Below, in pieces: positions 9,383 through 17,784 of a DNA stretch of 64,000 nt; position 1 is the stretch's first letter; every line of letters begins with the position of its first letter. The stretch spans positions 1,860,001-1,924,000 of the forward strand of contig NZ_CP141769.1 in NCBI RefSeq assembly GCF_035621355.1. Direction: 5' to 3'. Both the position numbers and the translations under genes were made by a program. This DNA comes from Thiobacillus sp. SCUT-2. GTDB taxonomy: Bacteria; Pseudomonadota; Gammaproteobacteria; Burkholderiales; Thiobacillaceae. The notes under the pieces were generated by a model, which was given only the letters and a program-made list of their open reading frames with translations, was not told where the DNA came from and made no database searches.

Positions 9383-9691
9383 TCAGCCGATCTGTTTTCT
9401 GCCGACCCCGATGCGGCGGATCACGCTCGCCGGCGCCACGAAATCGAAATCGGAGATCGCCTGATTCCTAGCGATGACCTGACCTGTTACCTTAATTGAT
9501 TTTCCTTCGGTGCCCGGTTTCAGGCTCAGGCCATGCGCCTCTGGGTGATCGACCTTGCACCATACGAGGCTGTAACCCGGGCTGTCCTCAGTGACGATAT
9601 TCTCGTCGACCGTGATCGTACCGCAGGGCTTAGAAAGCTGGATATCGTGCGTGTGGACAAGCCTCCGGTAAGTCGGTCTCATCGCTCCCAT
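9383..9691 (-). CDS. Hypothetical protein, possibly a remnant
   Basis: 102 residues from the ATG at 9691. I recognise no family. The middle reads like a real folded protein ('GTITVDENIVTEDSPGYSLV', then 'VTGQVIARNQAISDFDFVAP') with no obvious membrane segment or motif. The longer frame to 9829 runs into the tRNA-like sequence, so it is not used. It lies between the LysR gene and the tRNA-like scar, a zone where broken genes are expected, so it may be a fragment. Confidence 0.3.
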   Translation of the reverse strand: MGAMRPTYRRLVHTHDIQLSKPCGTITVDENIVTEDSPGYSLVWCKVDHPEAHGLSLKPGTEGKSIKVTGQVIARNQAISDFDFVAPASVIRRIGVGRKQIG

Positions 9692-9751
9692 GCTGCACCA
9701 AGCGAGAGACGGTGGCCGTCGAGTTCTCAAAATCTCTGTTTTATTGAGAGA

Positions 9752-9843
9752 TGGTGCGGGGCGGGCGGAATCGAACCGACACACTGTCACCAGAACTGGA
9801 TTTTGAATCCTGCCCACACAAGCGCGCAACTAATCGAGCCCGC
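9752..9843 (-). tRNA. tRNA-Leu(CAA)-like sequence, probably a 3' half left as an attachment scar
   Basis: Read on the minus strand, the segment holds a Leu-type anticodon loop (TTCAAAA, anticodon CAA) flanked by GGA/TCC, a long variable arm (CTG-GTGA-CAG), a T loop GGTTCGATTCC and a terminal CCA. About 92 nt can be folded with GCGGG/CCCGC at the ends. The 5' half is poor, however: no convincing D arm, mismatches in the anticodon and acceptor stems, and one extra base between the T loop and the CCA. This looks like a tRNA 3' half regenerated by integration, then decayed. A functional odd tRNA is less likely. Confidence 0.45.
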
Positions 9844-10087
9844 TAAACGGCGGCGGCGACAGACTGTCCGATTTCTAACCCATGGCAGCCTGCAGGCCGC
9901 CGTCCGATTAGAACGACTTTTCAGCCGTGGCGGCTCGCCGCATCCTACAGATGTGCGTCATCGTGATGAAGCGGTGCGAACTCTCCACTAATGTGATCGA
10001 TTCCTCTGAGAGCCTACGCCTCGCGATCGATGAGCACAGTTGCTCGTGCGTCCCCGATGGTGGACGCCGCGTCCGATGGAGGTGTAC

Positions 10088-10318
10088 GTGACCGAAAATA
10101 AATTTCTCACCACCGAGGAGGTTTCCGAACGCTATCGCGGTGAAATTTCTGTCGGCACGCTTCGTAACTGGCGTGCACAGCGCATCGGGCCACCATTCCT
10201 CAAAATCGGCAAGTCGGTGCTGTACCCCGTGCAGACTCTCGATGAGTGGGATAGAAAGAACCTCGTGGTCTGCCGTGCGTCGCAGAGACTTAATGTGGTG
10301 GACAATGAGGGAGAGTGA
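10088..10318 (+). CDS. AlpA-like helix-turn-helix protein (copy 1)
   Basis: 76 residues from the GTG at 10088, which has GGAGG five bases upstream; an ATG at 10076 and a start at 10040 are also in frame. It is an excisionase/AlpA-type winged HTH ('GTLRNWRAQRIGPPFLKIGK', 'VLYPVQTLDEWDRKNL'). Such proteins regulate or direct excision of mobile elements. It is a clear paralogue of the gene at 26777, and the two copies bracket the defence island in the same orientation. Confidence 0.75.
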   Translation: MTENKFLTTEEVSERYRGEISVGTLRNWRAQRIGPPFLKIGKSVLYPVQTLDEWDRKNLVVCRASQRLNVVDNEGE

Positions 10319-10475
10319 CCATCATGGTCGATCATGGATTATCGATCCCAAATCCATACCCCAATGACTCCTGATGATCAAAAAAAGCTCGTGCGTTCAA
10401 ATCGTTAGATCATGATCGAAGACTGGTGCACAACTATCCCTCTCCGCACCCGTCTTCACGCTCAGTCACGCACCA

Positions 10476-11027
10476 TCATTCCCGATTAGTGATCGAGCGT
10501 GAATTTGATACTTTCGAATCTTCGGTCAATACCAATGCCCAGGAGGCTTCTGCGCGTTGGAGGTCGGCGGTTACATCGCGGACCCCAGGCACCGACCAGA
10601 TGGCATCGCGAAGCAGGAACCGCCAACTGTTGGTTCGCTCTACACGCTTTGCCAACTCCACAACGCGGACGTGCGGGATCAGCGCAGCCTTAAGAACTCG
10701 ATAGTCCTCTTGGAACAGAACGGCGGCAAGCACATCAAAAGCCTGCGTCGGCAAATCGCGAAGCGCCCCGAGTTGTCGCGAGTTATTATGCGACGTCAGG
10801 CGTCGTCCCTTGATCTGATATCGCACCTCTGCGGCATCTGTGGCGTCGGCATCGCGCATCGAGTTCGGCGCCTGCTTCCACCCGAAGGCACGACAAAACA
10901 GATGCTCGGCAAGATCGCCGACGGGATTATTCGAACTTCGAATGACGCCGCGCCGCCGCAGTTCCTCTGATACCGCAGCGTGCATCACGAGCAGCTCAGG
11001 CGGCGTTAGATTTCTCAGATCTCGCAA
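10476..11027 (-). CDS. Nuclease-like hypothetical protein (DUF6998-like)
   Basis: 183 residues, last gene of the leftward unit that starts with capH. The N terminus ('LTPPELLVMHAAVSEELRRR', 'SSNNPVGDLAEHLF') and 'EVRYQIKGRR' resemble a family of defence-island proteins with a restriction-endonuclease-like core; the QIKGRR strand would be the K-containing motif of that fold. The assignment is from memory of the pattern. It starts 8 bp after the previous gene in the unit, so the two are probably co-translated. Confidence 0.6.
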   Translation of the reverse strand: MRDLRNLTPPELLVMHAAVSEELRRRGVIRSSNNPVGDLAEHLFCRAFGWKQAPNSMRDADATDAAEVRYQIKGRRLTSHNNSRQLGALRDLPTQAFDVLAAVLFQEDYRVLKAALIPHVRVVELAKRVERTNSWRFLLRDAIWSVPGVRDVTADLQRAEASWALVLTEDSKVSNSRSITNRE

Positions 11028-11035
11028 AGATTCAC

Positions 11036-11680
11036 CTAGTGCTCGCGCGGCTCATACATCTCATCCGGATATGGAAGTCTGCCGTTGATCGACCGGAGGA
11101 GTACGAGATAGCTGCGCACGGCCTTCTGAAATTCGATCCCGTCGCCAATCGATCGGTCTTTGAATGCGTGAATCGCGTTTCGACGTTGCTGCACGAGCTC
11201 GACAAGCGCATCGCCTTCGGCGCCGAGCAGCTCTTTCGTTTTGCAATAATTGCGCAACTTCTCCAGGCCGAGTCCGTCCGGGGCGTGTGCCACCTGCTTT
11301 GCGTTATCGTAGGCGTTCGCCTTCTTGAGATTGTCGATGTCGTCCTTGTAGGTCTCATACCAGACCGACAGAAGCGTCTTAATCGTGCCCTCGACGAGAC
11401 TTCCCAGATTGGCCCAAGCCAGGATGAGTTCCGCCGGCGTGAGCGCGTTGGGCGGTTCACGCATCCAGAGCCTAAGCGATCCCGACAATGAGGCTTGCCA
11501 ATCGAGCCGCGACTTTCCGAGCAGGCCGGCAGCAGCGACAGGAGCCCAGCCATCGCTCTTTGACCAGAACTTAGCGATGCCCTCGTTCAAGCTCACGATC
11601 CGATCGACCACTTCCGCCATGGCCATCGCATCAATTGATTTTGGAGCAACCTTTTTGACGAAGCCCGGCGATGCGGTCAT
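11036..11680 (-). CDS. Hypothetical protein in the capH-capP-exonuclease unit
   Basis: 214 residues from the ATG at 11680, preceded by GGAAGAG; a longer frame overlaps the exonuclease gene and is rejected. No family is recognised. The protein looks soluble and mostly helical ('AELILAWANLGSLVEGTIKT', 'ALVELVQQRRNAIHAFKDRS'). The pattern 'QQRRNAIHAFKDR' is reminiscent of the R-N-x-x-H element of small helical HEPN-type proteins: R and N are followed by A, I and H. That makes an RNase or sensor role possible but unproven. It lies 43 bp downstream of the exonuclease gene. Confidence 0.6.
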   Translation of the reverse strand: MTASPGFVKKVAPKSIDAMAMAEVVDRIVSLNEGIAKFWSKSDGWAPVAAAGLLGKSRLDWQASLSGSLRLWMREPPNALTPAELILAWANLGSLVEGTIKTLLSVWYETYKDDIDNLKKANAYDNAKQVAHAPDGLGLEKLRNYCKTKELLGAEGDALVELVQQRRNAIHAFKDRSIGDGIEFQKAVRSYLVLLRSINGRLPYPDEMYEPREH

Positions 11681-11723
11681 TTCTCTTCCCTCGCGCGCCA
11701 GGCCGGCTGGGCCGTCAGCGTAT

Positions 11724-13136
11724 CTAGATGGCGAACTGCTTCGCCCGAAAATCGGTGACCCGCGCGATCCGACCGACAAGATATGAGCGGTAGTCCGCGA
11801 GCAGTCCTCCCGCATCGGATCCGTCATCACTTGGCGTTTCGTCAATCGCACGGAGGGCCTGTTCGAGAGTTAGGCCGCCGGCCTCAGCATCAACCAAACG
11901 ACCACTTAGGGCGCGCTCAAGTTCAAGCCTGAGAACTTCCGGTAGAACCGAACGTGCCTCGAAGTACAGCAAACGAAGCCCGAAAAACCGCAGGCGTTCA
12001 TCATCGAGACTTTGAACAATCGGCAATCTGTCGGCCCAATCCGCGTCATGAAATTCGATCATGCGGGCTTCATCTTGCGGACCAGGAAATCCGTCATAGA
12101 GGCGCTCCTCGGCATGTCTCGAAGGAATGCGAGGTTCGCGTGTTGAAGTGTAAGATGAGACAAGCCGGGCGCAGAGCGCCGGATCATCCTTCACTCGGCG
12201 TGCTCGCGTTTCAATAGCGTCAATATCGAGGCCATCCAGCATCACCCCCGGCGCGTCATAGAGAGCCGTCAATGTTGGCGCTGCGTTGATCCGAAGCCGG
12301 CGAACCGGACAGGGCTTCTGAGCCAGCTCAGTTCGAAGCTCATCCTCTGTCATCGCTGCAAAGCGATCCACATCACTGTTTAGGCTCAAACAAAAGCGGC
12401 CATTGGCTTGATCTGGATCTCGCCCAATGCACACCACAGGCGCGTGATATGCCTGATTGGCAAAGAACTCCGTGAGCATGAATCCATCTTCCGCTTCGAC
12501 GAAGTCGGCGACGGTCGCTTTCTTTGAAAAGCGTACGAAGCGCTGCCAGAGCTCTGACGACCGCTGATGCACGAGGCGACAAAGTTCGAGCGTGGTGATG
12601 ACGTCGGAGAGAGCATCATGAGCCTGTTCCTGAACGACGCCGTTAGCGAGCGCCAATTGTTCAAGGCGAAAGATCGGTCGCCCCTCTGGACCAATTGGAA
12701 CGTTGAGACATGCTGGCGACACGGCGGCTGCGGCCATAACCAGCCCCCACACGTCCGCACGGCTGTTGTTGTGGTTGCTCGTGAGATAGGCGGGATGAAG
12801 CGTTTGAAACAACGCGTGCCGCAACATCTCCTCGTCGAAACGCATCGAGTTGTAGCCTAGAAAGATCGAAGGGGACCACGAGAGCAGCTTCTGCCGGATC
12901 GCTCTGACCATGTCGTAATGGGACGGAAGACTCGAATCCAAGAGCCTTCCGATCGGCAGGCCATTGGTGCGCAGTGCTGCCGGATGGGGCAGCACATGTG
13001 GCAGAAGACGCGAGCGTACCTCGAAGCGGTCAATCTCATTCAAATTCGCGTCGGTGCGTATGGCCGCGAAGTGCACGATCTGGTCGAAGCCGTGCTTCAG
13101 GCCAGTTGTCTCGGTGTCGAAGAAGACGAAGCTCAA
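11724..13136 (-). CDS. Exonuclease I-like 3'-5' exonuclease (DnaQ/DEDDh fold)
   Basis: 470 residues, close in length and order to exodeoxyribonuclease I (SbcB). The N-terminal DEDDh domain shows ExoI 'FFDTETTGL' (Asp8, Glu10), 'LGYNSMRFDEEMLRHALF' and 'QEQAHDALSDVITT' with the catalytic His and Asp. The central and C-terminal regions carry SbcB-like features ('RRLRINAAPTLT'). ExoI degrades single-stranded DNA from the 3' end. The gene starts 15 bp downstream of capP in the same unit, so it is probably expressed with this CBASS regulator pair rather than as a housekeeping repair gene. Confidence 0.82.
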   Translation of the reverse strand: MSFVFFDTETTGLKHGFDQIVHFAAIRTDANLNEIDRFEVRSRLLPHVLPHPAALRTNGLPIGRLLDSSLPSHYDMVRAIRQKLLSWSPSIFLGYNSMRFDEEMLRHALFQTLHPAYLTSNHNNSRADVWGLVMAAAAVSPACLNVPIGPEGRPIFRLEQLALANGVVQEQAHDALSDVITTLELCRLVHQRSSELWQRFVRFSKKATVADFVEAEDGFMLTEFFANQAYHAPVVCIGRDPDQANGRFCLSLNSDVDRFAAMTEDELRTELAQKPCPVRRLRINAAPTLTALYDAPGVMLDGLDIDAIETRARRVKDDPALCARLVSSYTSTREPRIPSRHAEERLYDGFPGPQDEARMIEFHDADWADRLPIVQSLDDERLRFFGLRLLYFEARSVLPEVLRLELERALSGRLVDAEAGGLTLEQALRAIDETPSDDGSDAGGLLADYRSYLVGRIARVTDFRAKQFAI

Positions 13137-13151
13137 CGGGCCCGCCTATTC

Positions 13152-13673
13152 CTAGAAGCGTCCTGCCAATCGATATCGCATCGCCGCAGCGCTTACGCGG
13201 AATTTGCGGGCAAGCGCTTCGATCCCAGCGTCATCTTCGATATCCAATCCGCCCGCATCCAGCGCGCTCAGGAGGAATTCGCTCGGCATCAGCAGTTCCG
13301 ACGCGAATGCGTTGGCCTCAATCTCCAGCGGATCGATGCCCTGCGAAGAGACGTCATCACGCAGAAGCACACGAAATCCCTTATCGACGTGAACCGCCTT
13401 CCCAATCTCCTGGGCGTGCAACTCATGGTGTCCGAGCTCGTGTGCCGCCGAGAATCGTTGACGATTGGGATGGTGCAGCGCGTTCACGCCGATGATGCCG
13501 ACTCCGTCCTTGATGTAGGCCATCCCGGAGAGGTCTTCCTCTAGCGGAGCGTATTGGAGGACGATGTTTCTGGCTTTGATGATGCGCTCGACCGGAACTG
13601 GCACCCCCTTTACGCCAAAGGCCCGCAAGATCGCGCGAGCCGCCTCCCGAGCTCGTTCGGGATTCGCCGTCAT
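13152..13673 (-). CDS. capP: ImmA/IrrE-family metallopeptidase, CapP-like CBASS regulator
   Basis: 173 residues. The zinc-peptidase motif is 'AAHELGHHELH' (His78, Glu79, His82), with an N-terminal four-helix-like region and a C-terminal half rich in helices. It overlaps the XRE gene by 4 bp (ATGA). In known CBASS loci an XRE repressor, CapH, is cleaved by an ImmA-like peptidase, CapP, that responds to single-stranded DNA; gene order and divergence from the CBASS operon match that arrangement here. The family call is firm. The CapP role is inferred from context. Confidence 0.85.
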   Translation of the reverse strand: MTANPERAREAARAILRAFGVKGVPVPVERIIKARNIVLQYAPLEEDLSGMAYIKDGVGIIGVNALHHPNRQRFSAAHELGHHELHAQEIGKAVHVDKGFRVLLRDDVSSQGIDPLEIEANAFASELLMPSEFLLSALDAGGLDIEDDAGIEALARKFRVSAAAMRYRLAGRF

Positions 13674-14023
13674 GACCCAGCCTTTGCGCCGCCGCGTTGC
13701 GCGAGCGCGCTAGCAATCAGATCGGTGATTTGGGCTTTACCGCGTGCGGTTACAGTTTCGTCTGACAGGATCATATCCAAGTCCTCCTGGGTCGATGGTT
13801 TTGGTTGCGCCGGCAGCAGGTCTGAGACCTTGGAGAACTCGAGCGCCGACGCCAGTCGATAGACGTGGTGCAGCAGTACGTTCTGACGACCGCTCTCGAT
13901 GTTGGCGATCGAGGCGCGCGAGATGCCCACTCGGGCAGCTAGCGTAGCCTGGGTAAGGTTCAGCCCCTTCCGCCGCGTGGCTACCGCCTGCCCGAAAGCC
14001 TTATAGATCGCTTCGTCCGACAT
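13670..14023 (-). CDS. capH: XRE-family repressor, CapH-like
   Basis: 117 residues. The XRE HTH is at about 12-65 ('LTQATLAARVGISRASIANI'), followed by a short C-terminal tail (about 80-117) that could be the dimerisation and cleavage segment. It is transcribed away from the CBASS operon, with GCAC/GTGC palindromes between them, and it is translationally coupled to the ImmA-like peptidase. This fits a repressor of both directions that is inactivated by CapP after DNA damage. Confidence 0.82.
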   Translation of the reverse strand: MSDEAIYKAFGQAVATRRKGLNLTQATLAARVGISRASIANIESGRQNVLLHHVYRLASALEFSKVSDLLPAQPKPSTQEDLDMILSDETVTARGKAQITDLIASALAQRGGAKAGS

Positions 14024-14061
14024 GCGGGATGATTGCTACGCGCGAATCTGAATGTCAATAT

Positions 14062-14099
14062 CACAAACACTTGTGCTTAATGCACACATCGCACTGTGC
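14062..14099. promoter_or_regulatory. Candidate CapH operator cluster
   Basis: Three overlapping palindromes lie between the divergent XRE gene and the CBASS operon: CACAA-N4-TTGTG (14062-14075), GTGC-N5-GCAC (14073-14085) and GCACTGTGC (14091-14099). A TTGACA element follows at 14103-14108, pointing towards the CBASS operon, although the matching -10 is weak. Repressor bound here could cover both promoters. Confidence 0.5.
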
Positions 14100-14182
14100 T
14101 TGTTGACAGCATCGGTTTCTTCTGGAATCCATGCTGGGTCGGCGAGCGGGTTCAGTCGGCGACAAACAAAGGATCGTCGACG

Positions 14183-15106
14183 ATGCAGAAGCTGGCTGCG
14201 GTGCAAAGTGAGGATTTCAATCGACCAAAGGGGATCCAGCGATCACGCCGGCTTCCCGATCCGGCGCTCGGCGCCCTGTGGGACTCAATTATCCTGGAAG
14301 AACGTCTGAAAGCTCAGCTCCTCTCCCAAGCGATGCTGAACTTCACGATGCGCGGCAAGGTCGATCGTAGCGTCATACCGCTGCACGGCGTGATCCTTCT
14401 CGTCGGACCCCCGGGTACAGGAAAAACCTCTCTTGCCCGTGGACTGGCACATCGCACCGCCGAATCCTTCCAGGGCGGCGGGTTCCGTCTCCTCGAGGTC
14501 GAGCCGCACGCGCTGACCAGTTCGGCGATGGGCAAAACCCAGCGCGCGGTCTCGGAATTGTTTTCGCAGTCGATCGCAGAGTCAGCCGCGGCCGGTCCGA
14601 CCATCGTTCTCCTCGACGAGGTTGAGACGCTCGCGGCTGACAGATCGAAGATGAGCCTTGAGGCCAACCCGATCGACATCCATCGCGCAACTGATGCCGT
14701 GCTGGTTCAGCTCGACGCTCTCGCCGAGCAGCATCCGAACCTGCTGTTTCTCGCCACCAGCAATTTTCCTCAAGCGGTGGATGCGGCCTTCACGTCGCGG
14801 TGCGACCTTGTCGTGCATGTGCCCCTGCCGGACCGCGAAGCCTGCGCGCGCATCCTAAAGGACTGCCTCACGGGGTTGGGCAAGACCTATCCGGCCATCG
14901 CGAGGTTGGCGACCAGCGCGAATTTTGACCGCTGCGCCGCGGAGTGCGTGGGGCTCGACGGGCGCGCCATCCGCAAGATGGTCGCCAACGCTCTCGCCAG
15001 CACGCCTCAGACCGCGATGAACCCAGACCGGGTAACCGCCGAAGATCTGCTGGCGGCGGCGCGCGCCGCCAAGGCGGGACGCTTGTCGGGAGGCAAAGTC
15101 CCGTGA
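14183..15106 (+). CDS. cap6: TRIP13/Pch2-like AAA+ ATPase of type III CBASS (Cap6)
   Basis: 307 residues from the ATG at 14183, preceded by AAAGGA; the longer frame to 14096 crosses the regulatory region. The single AAA+ domain has Walker A 'GPPGTGKTS' (75-83), Walker B 'VLLDEVETLA' (Asp145, Glu146), sensor 'LATSNF' and the arginine-finger region 'AAFTSRCD'. It is the bacterial TRIP13 relative that unfolds closed HORMA proteins and so shuts off the CD-NTase. The stop overlaps the next start (GTGA). Confidence 0.92.
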   Translation: MQKLAAVQSEDFNRPKGIQRSRRLPDPALGALWDSIILEERLKAQLLSQAMLNFTMRGKVDRSVIPLHGVILLVGPPGTGKTSLARGLAHRTAESFQGGGFRLLEVEPHALTSSAMGKTQRAVSELFSQSIAESAAAGPTIVLLDEVETLAADRSKMSLEANPIDIHRATDAVLVQLDALAEQHPNLLFLATSNFPQAVDAAFTSRCDLVVHVPLPDREACARILKDCLTGLGKTYPAIARLATSANFDRCAAECVGLDGRAIRKMVANALASTPQTAMNPDRVTAEDLLAAARAAKAGRLSGGKVP

Positions 15107-15579
15107 GCACAGTCGCCAGCCGCACCTTCAAGAGTACGCCCGAACGTGACGCCGGTCGAACCTGGACGGCGATCGTCGATCTGCTGACTCAGGGGAAAGC
15201 CAGTGAGGCGCGGACCGAGCTTCTGGCCGTCGCCGGCGTCGCGGCAAGCATCATAGCTGATCAAGCACCCAAGGAGGCAGCCATCACGGTGACCTGCGAC
15301 GGTCCTCGGACACGCATCTATTGTCTCTATGACGATGACGCGGTCGAAGGCTCCGACGCGAACGAGGACGCCCTTGGCTTCGATCCGTTGAAGGGAGATT
15401 GGCGCGTCTCGCTTCCGTGTCTCGCGGACGACCTTGCCTGGGTCCAGGGCGCCTTGAAGAAACATAGCACCCGCATCACGGCGCGCGATCTTGGCGCCGC
15501 TGTGTCTGCCGCGGATGAAGCCGCAACAACGAAATCCCAGGCGCTTGTCTTCGATCCGAAGGGATTTCTCGGCTCATGA
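15103..15579 (+). CDS. cap8: Second HORMA-type CBASS protein (Cap8/HORMA3-like)
   Basis: 158 residues from the GTG at 15103, which overlaps the Cap6 stop; its 3' end overlaps the next start by 4 bp. It has no motif of its own that proves the fold. Position, size and sequence style ('IYCLYDDDA', '[15 protein letters not shown]', '[14 protein letters not shown]') agree with the extra HORMA protein (HORMA3) that accompanies HORMA2 in the Pseudomonas-type CBASS locus. It probably acts as a structural partner in the HORMA-CD-NTase complex. Confidence 0.75.
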   Translation: MSTVASRTFKSTPERDAGRTWTAIVDLLTQGKASEARTELLAVAGVAASIIADQAPKEAAITVTCDGPRTRIYCLYDDDAVEGSDANEDALGFDPLKGDWRVSLPCLADDLAWVQGALKKHSTRITARDLGAAVSAADEAATTKSQALVFDPKGFLGS

Positions 15580-16076
15580 CCAACGTCGCCGTCAACACCT
15601 ACACGCATTCCGTCACCTATGTGGCCGACAACATCCTGAAAAGCCTGAAGGACATCATTCGCCTCAGCGGCCTCGATCCATCGGAATTTGTCGGTGACTG
15701 GGCCACGCATATGCGTGGCGTCCAGACGTGGCTGAACACCGGCGATCTCGAGACTGTAGAGCTTGAGATTTATGACCCCAAAACCGACGCGCTCATTTTT
15801 CGCTGGGACATCGAGATCTCCTATGGATGGTCGGGCGGAGACGGCAGCTTTTGGACGGACACCGACCAGCTCCGATACGCGATCCGAAAGGCCGGCCTGG
15901 CTCCAAGCGAAGCGCGCTACCGGTTTCTTTTGCAAACGAAGCCCGGGCGGCCCGATGTGATCGGATGGAGTAAGACGAGCGGGCGCTCAACGGACGGGAT
16001 GATCCGCCAGAGCCTGGGCACAACGATCGAGCATAGCGGCCTCGGCGCGAGAACATCCTATCTGAGGAGAGCCTGA
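15576..16076 (+). CDS. cap7: Bacterial HORMA domain protein of CBASS (Cap7/HORMA2-like)
   Basis: 166 residues. It opens '[20 protein letters not shown]', typical of bacterial HORMA proteins, and has a C-terminal region ('[16 protein letters not shown]') that could form the safety belt or closure motif. HORMA proteins sense phage proteins and activate the CD-NTase when closed; TRIP13 (upstream) reverses this. ATGA overlap with cap8 before it, and a 1-bp overlap with the CD-NTase after it, which indicates a single operon. Confidence 0.88.
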   Translation: MTNVAVNTYTHSVTYVADNILKSLKDIIRLSGLDPSEFVGDWATHMRGVQTWLNTGDLETVELEIYDPKTDALIFRWDIEISYGWSGGDGSFWTDTDQLRYAIRKAGLAPSEARYRFLLQTKPGRPDVIGWSKTSGRSTDGMIRQSLGTTIEHSGLGARTSYLRRA

Positions 16077-16972
16077 TGCTGACGATTGATGAAGCCTTTC
16101 GGAAATTCAAAAGCCGCCTCGAGCTGAACGACAGAGAGCAGGCGAACGCTTCGGCACGTCAGACCGAGGTGCGAGACTATCTCGATACCAAGTTCAAAAT
16201 CGACCGGAGCTTTTTGACTGGCTCATACGCACGCTGGACCAAGACGAAGCCGTTGAAGGATGTCGATATCTTCTTCGTCCTGAAAACATCTGAGGATCAC
16301 TATCGCTCGAAAGCGCCATCGATTGTTCTGACCGATTTTCACAACGCGCTGGCCGAAAAATATGGTGACAAGGCCAAGAAGCAGAACCGCTCGATCAATG
16401 TGGACTTTGGGGTGAAAGCCGACGCCGAGGACAATACCGACTATCGCCTCATCAGCGTCGACGTCGTCCCGGCTTTCGACAAAGATGATGACTTCGAGAT
16501 TCCCGACAATGAGGTGGGAAAGTGGATCGAGACCAATCCGAAGGTCCACGCTGAAAAGGCCACGGCCGCGCATCAAGCCTATTCCAGCGAGTGGAAGGGA
16601 TTGGTGCGGATGGTCAAATACTGGAACAACAACCCCAAGCATGGCGAAAAGCCGGTAAAGCCCTCCTTCCTCCTCGAGGTCATGGCGCTGCAGTGCCTCC
16701 ATGGCGGTTGGGGCGGCAGCTTCGATCGCGAGATGCAAGCGTTCTTCGCGACGCTTGCCGACCGGATTTTCGATGAATGGCCCGATCCCGCCGGCCTCGG
16801 CCCGGCTGTCAGCAATGGGATGGATTCGGCACGCAAGACTCGGGCACGCGACCTTCTGCGCGCGGCGGAGCGGGAAGCGACGCTCGCGATCGATCATGTT
16901 CGCCGTGGCCGAAATGGCGAGGCGCTCCGAGCCTGGCGCGAGCTATTCGGCCCCAAATTTCCGTTGTCCTGA
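16076..16972 (+). CDS. CD-NTase (cGAS/DncV-like nucleotidyltransferase, CdnC/CdnD clade)
   Basis: 298 residues. The nucleotidyltransferase signature is complete: '[12 protein letters not shown]' (Gly49-Ser50) followed by 'KDVDIFFVL' (Asp62, Asp64) and the third acidic residue in 'SVDVVPAF' (Asp130). A helical OAS-like C-terminal part follows. When activated by HORMA it should make a cyclic oligonucleotide. The presence of NucC next to it implies cyclic triadenylate as the product, and HORMA/TRIP13 neighbours fit the CdnC or CdnD clade. The exact clade cannot be settled by eye. Confidence 0.92.
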   Translation: MLTIDEAFRKFKSRLELNDREQANASARQTEVRDYLDTKFKIDRSFLTGSYARWTKTKPLKDVDIFFVLKTSEDHYRSKAPSIVLTDFHNALAEKYGDKAKKQNRSINVDFGVKADAEDNTDYRLISVDVVPAFDKDDDFEIPDNEVGKWIETNPKVHAEKATAAHQAYSSEWKGLVRMVKYWNNNPKHGEKPVKPSFLLEVMALQCLHGGWGGSFDREMQAFFATLADRIFDEWPDPAGLGPAVSNGMDSARKTRARDLLRAAEREATLAIDHVRRGRNGEALRAWRELFGPKFPLS

Positions 16973-17004
16973 CGAGCGCCCGCCAACTCCTGTAAAGGTC
17001 TTCG

Positions 17005-17730
17005 ATGTCAGAATGGTCCCTGTCTCAGCTTCTCTCGTCGCTGCACGAAGATATTCAGCAGCGTCTGGCGACCGTGCGGAAGACGTTCAGCCATCCTGGC
17101 ACCAAGGGTGACGCCAGCGAGAACGTCTGGATCAGCTTGCTGGAGACCTACCTGCCCAAGCGCTACCAAGCGGCGAAGGCGCATGTCGTGGACAGTCTCG
17201 GAAATTTTAGCCAGCAGATCGACGTCGTCGTCTTCGATCGCCAGTATTCACCCTTCATCTTCACCTATGAAAACGAGACAATCATTCCCGCTGAAAGCGT
17301 CTACGCTGTCTTTGAGGCCAAGCAGACTGCGGACGCCGCTCTCGTCGCTTACGCACAGGAGAAGGTCGCCAGCGTCCGGCGTTTGCACCGTACGAGTCTT
17401 CCCATTCCCTACGCGAAAGGCGTTTATCCGGCCAAGCCGCTGATTCCGATCCTGGGAGGCCTCTTGACGTTCGAGAGTGAATGGAGCCCGGCGCTCGGGC
17501 CGTCATTTGAAAAGGCGCTAATCGCTGAGGTTGATGACGGGCGGCTCGATCTTGGCTGCGTCGCATCGCACGGCCATTTCTTCTTCGACCAAACCGCTGC
17601 CCGCTATATGTTCGTGAACGAGAACAAGCCGGCGACGGCGTTCTTGTTCAAACTAATTTCACAGCTTCAGTTCAGTGGGACCGTCCCGATGATCGACGTA
17701 GAGGCCTACGGCCAATGGCTGACAAAATAA
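17005..17730 (+). CDS. nucC: NucC endonuclease, CBASS effector
   Basis: 241 residues, full length. The restriction-like active site is intact, at the same positions as in characterised NucC: Asp73 in 'QQIDVVVFDRQ' and Glu104/Lys106 in 'AVFEAKQ'. The opening 'SEWSLSQLLSSLHEDIQQRL' and 'PILGGLLTFESEWSPALG' are also typical. NucC assembles into hexamers on binding cyclic triadenylate and cuts double-stranded DNA without sequence preference, killing the infected cell. It lies 32 bp after the CD-NTase gene. Confidence 0.95.
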   Translation: MSEWSLSQLLSSLHEDIQQRLATVRKTFSHPGTKGDASENVWISLLETYLPKRYQAAKAHVVDSLGNFSQQIDVVVFDRQYSPFIFTYENETIIPAESVYAVFEAKQTADAALVAYAQEKVASVRRLHRTSLPIPYAKGVYPAKPLIPILGGLLTFESEWSPALGPSFEKALIAEVDDGRLDLGCVASHGHFFFDQTAARYMFVNENKPATAFLFKLISQLQFSGTVPMIDVEAYGQWLTK

Positions 17731-17784
17731 CCCTCAGGCAAGGCTAGATGGCAGTGCGTTCGCCCCGAGCAAAGAAGAAGCTTA

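Noticed and set aside
14183..15106. Cap6 considered as a RuvB-like or generic AAA protease subunit
   Set aside because: The HORMA, CD-NTase and NucC neighbours and the single-domain layout fit TRIP13-type CBASS ATPases better.
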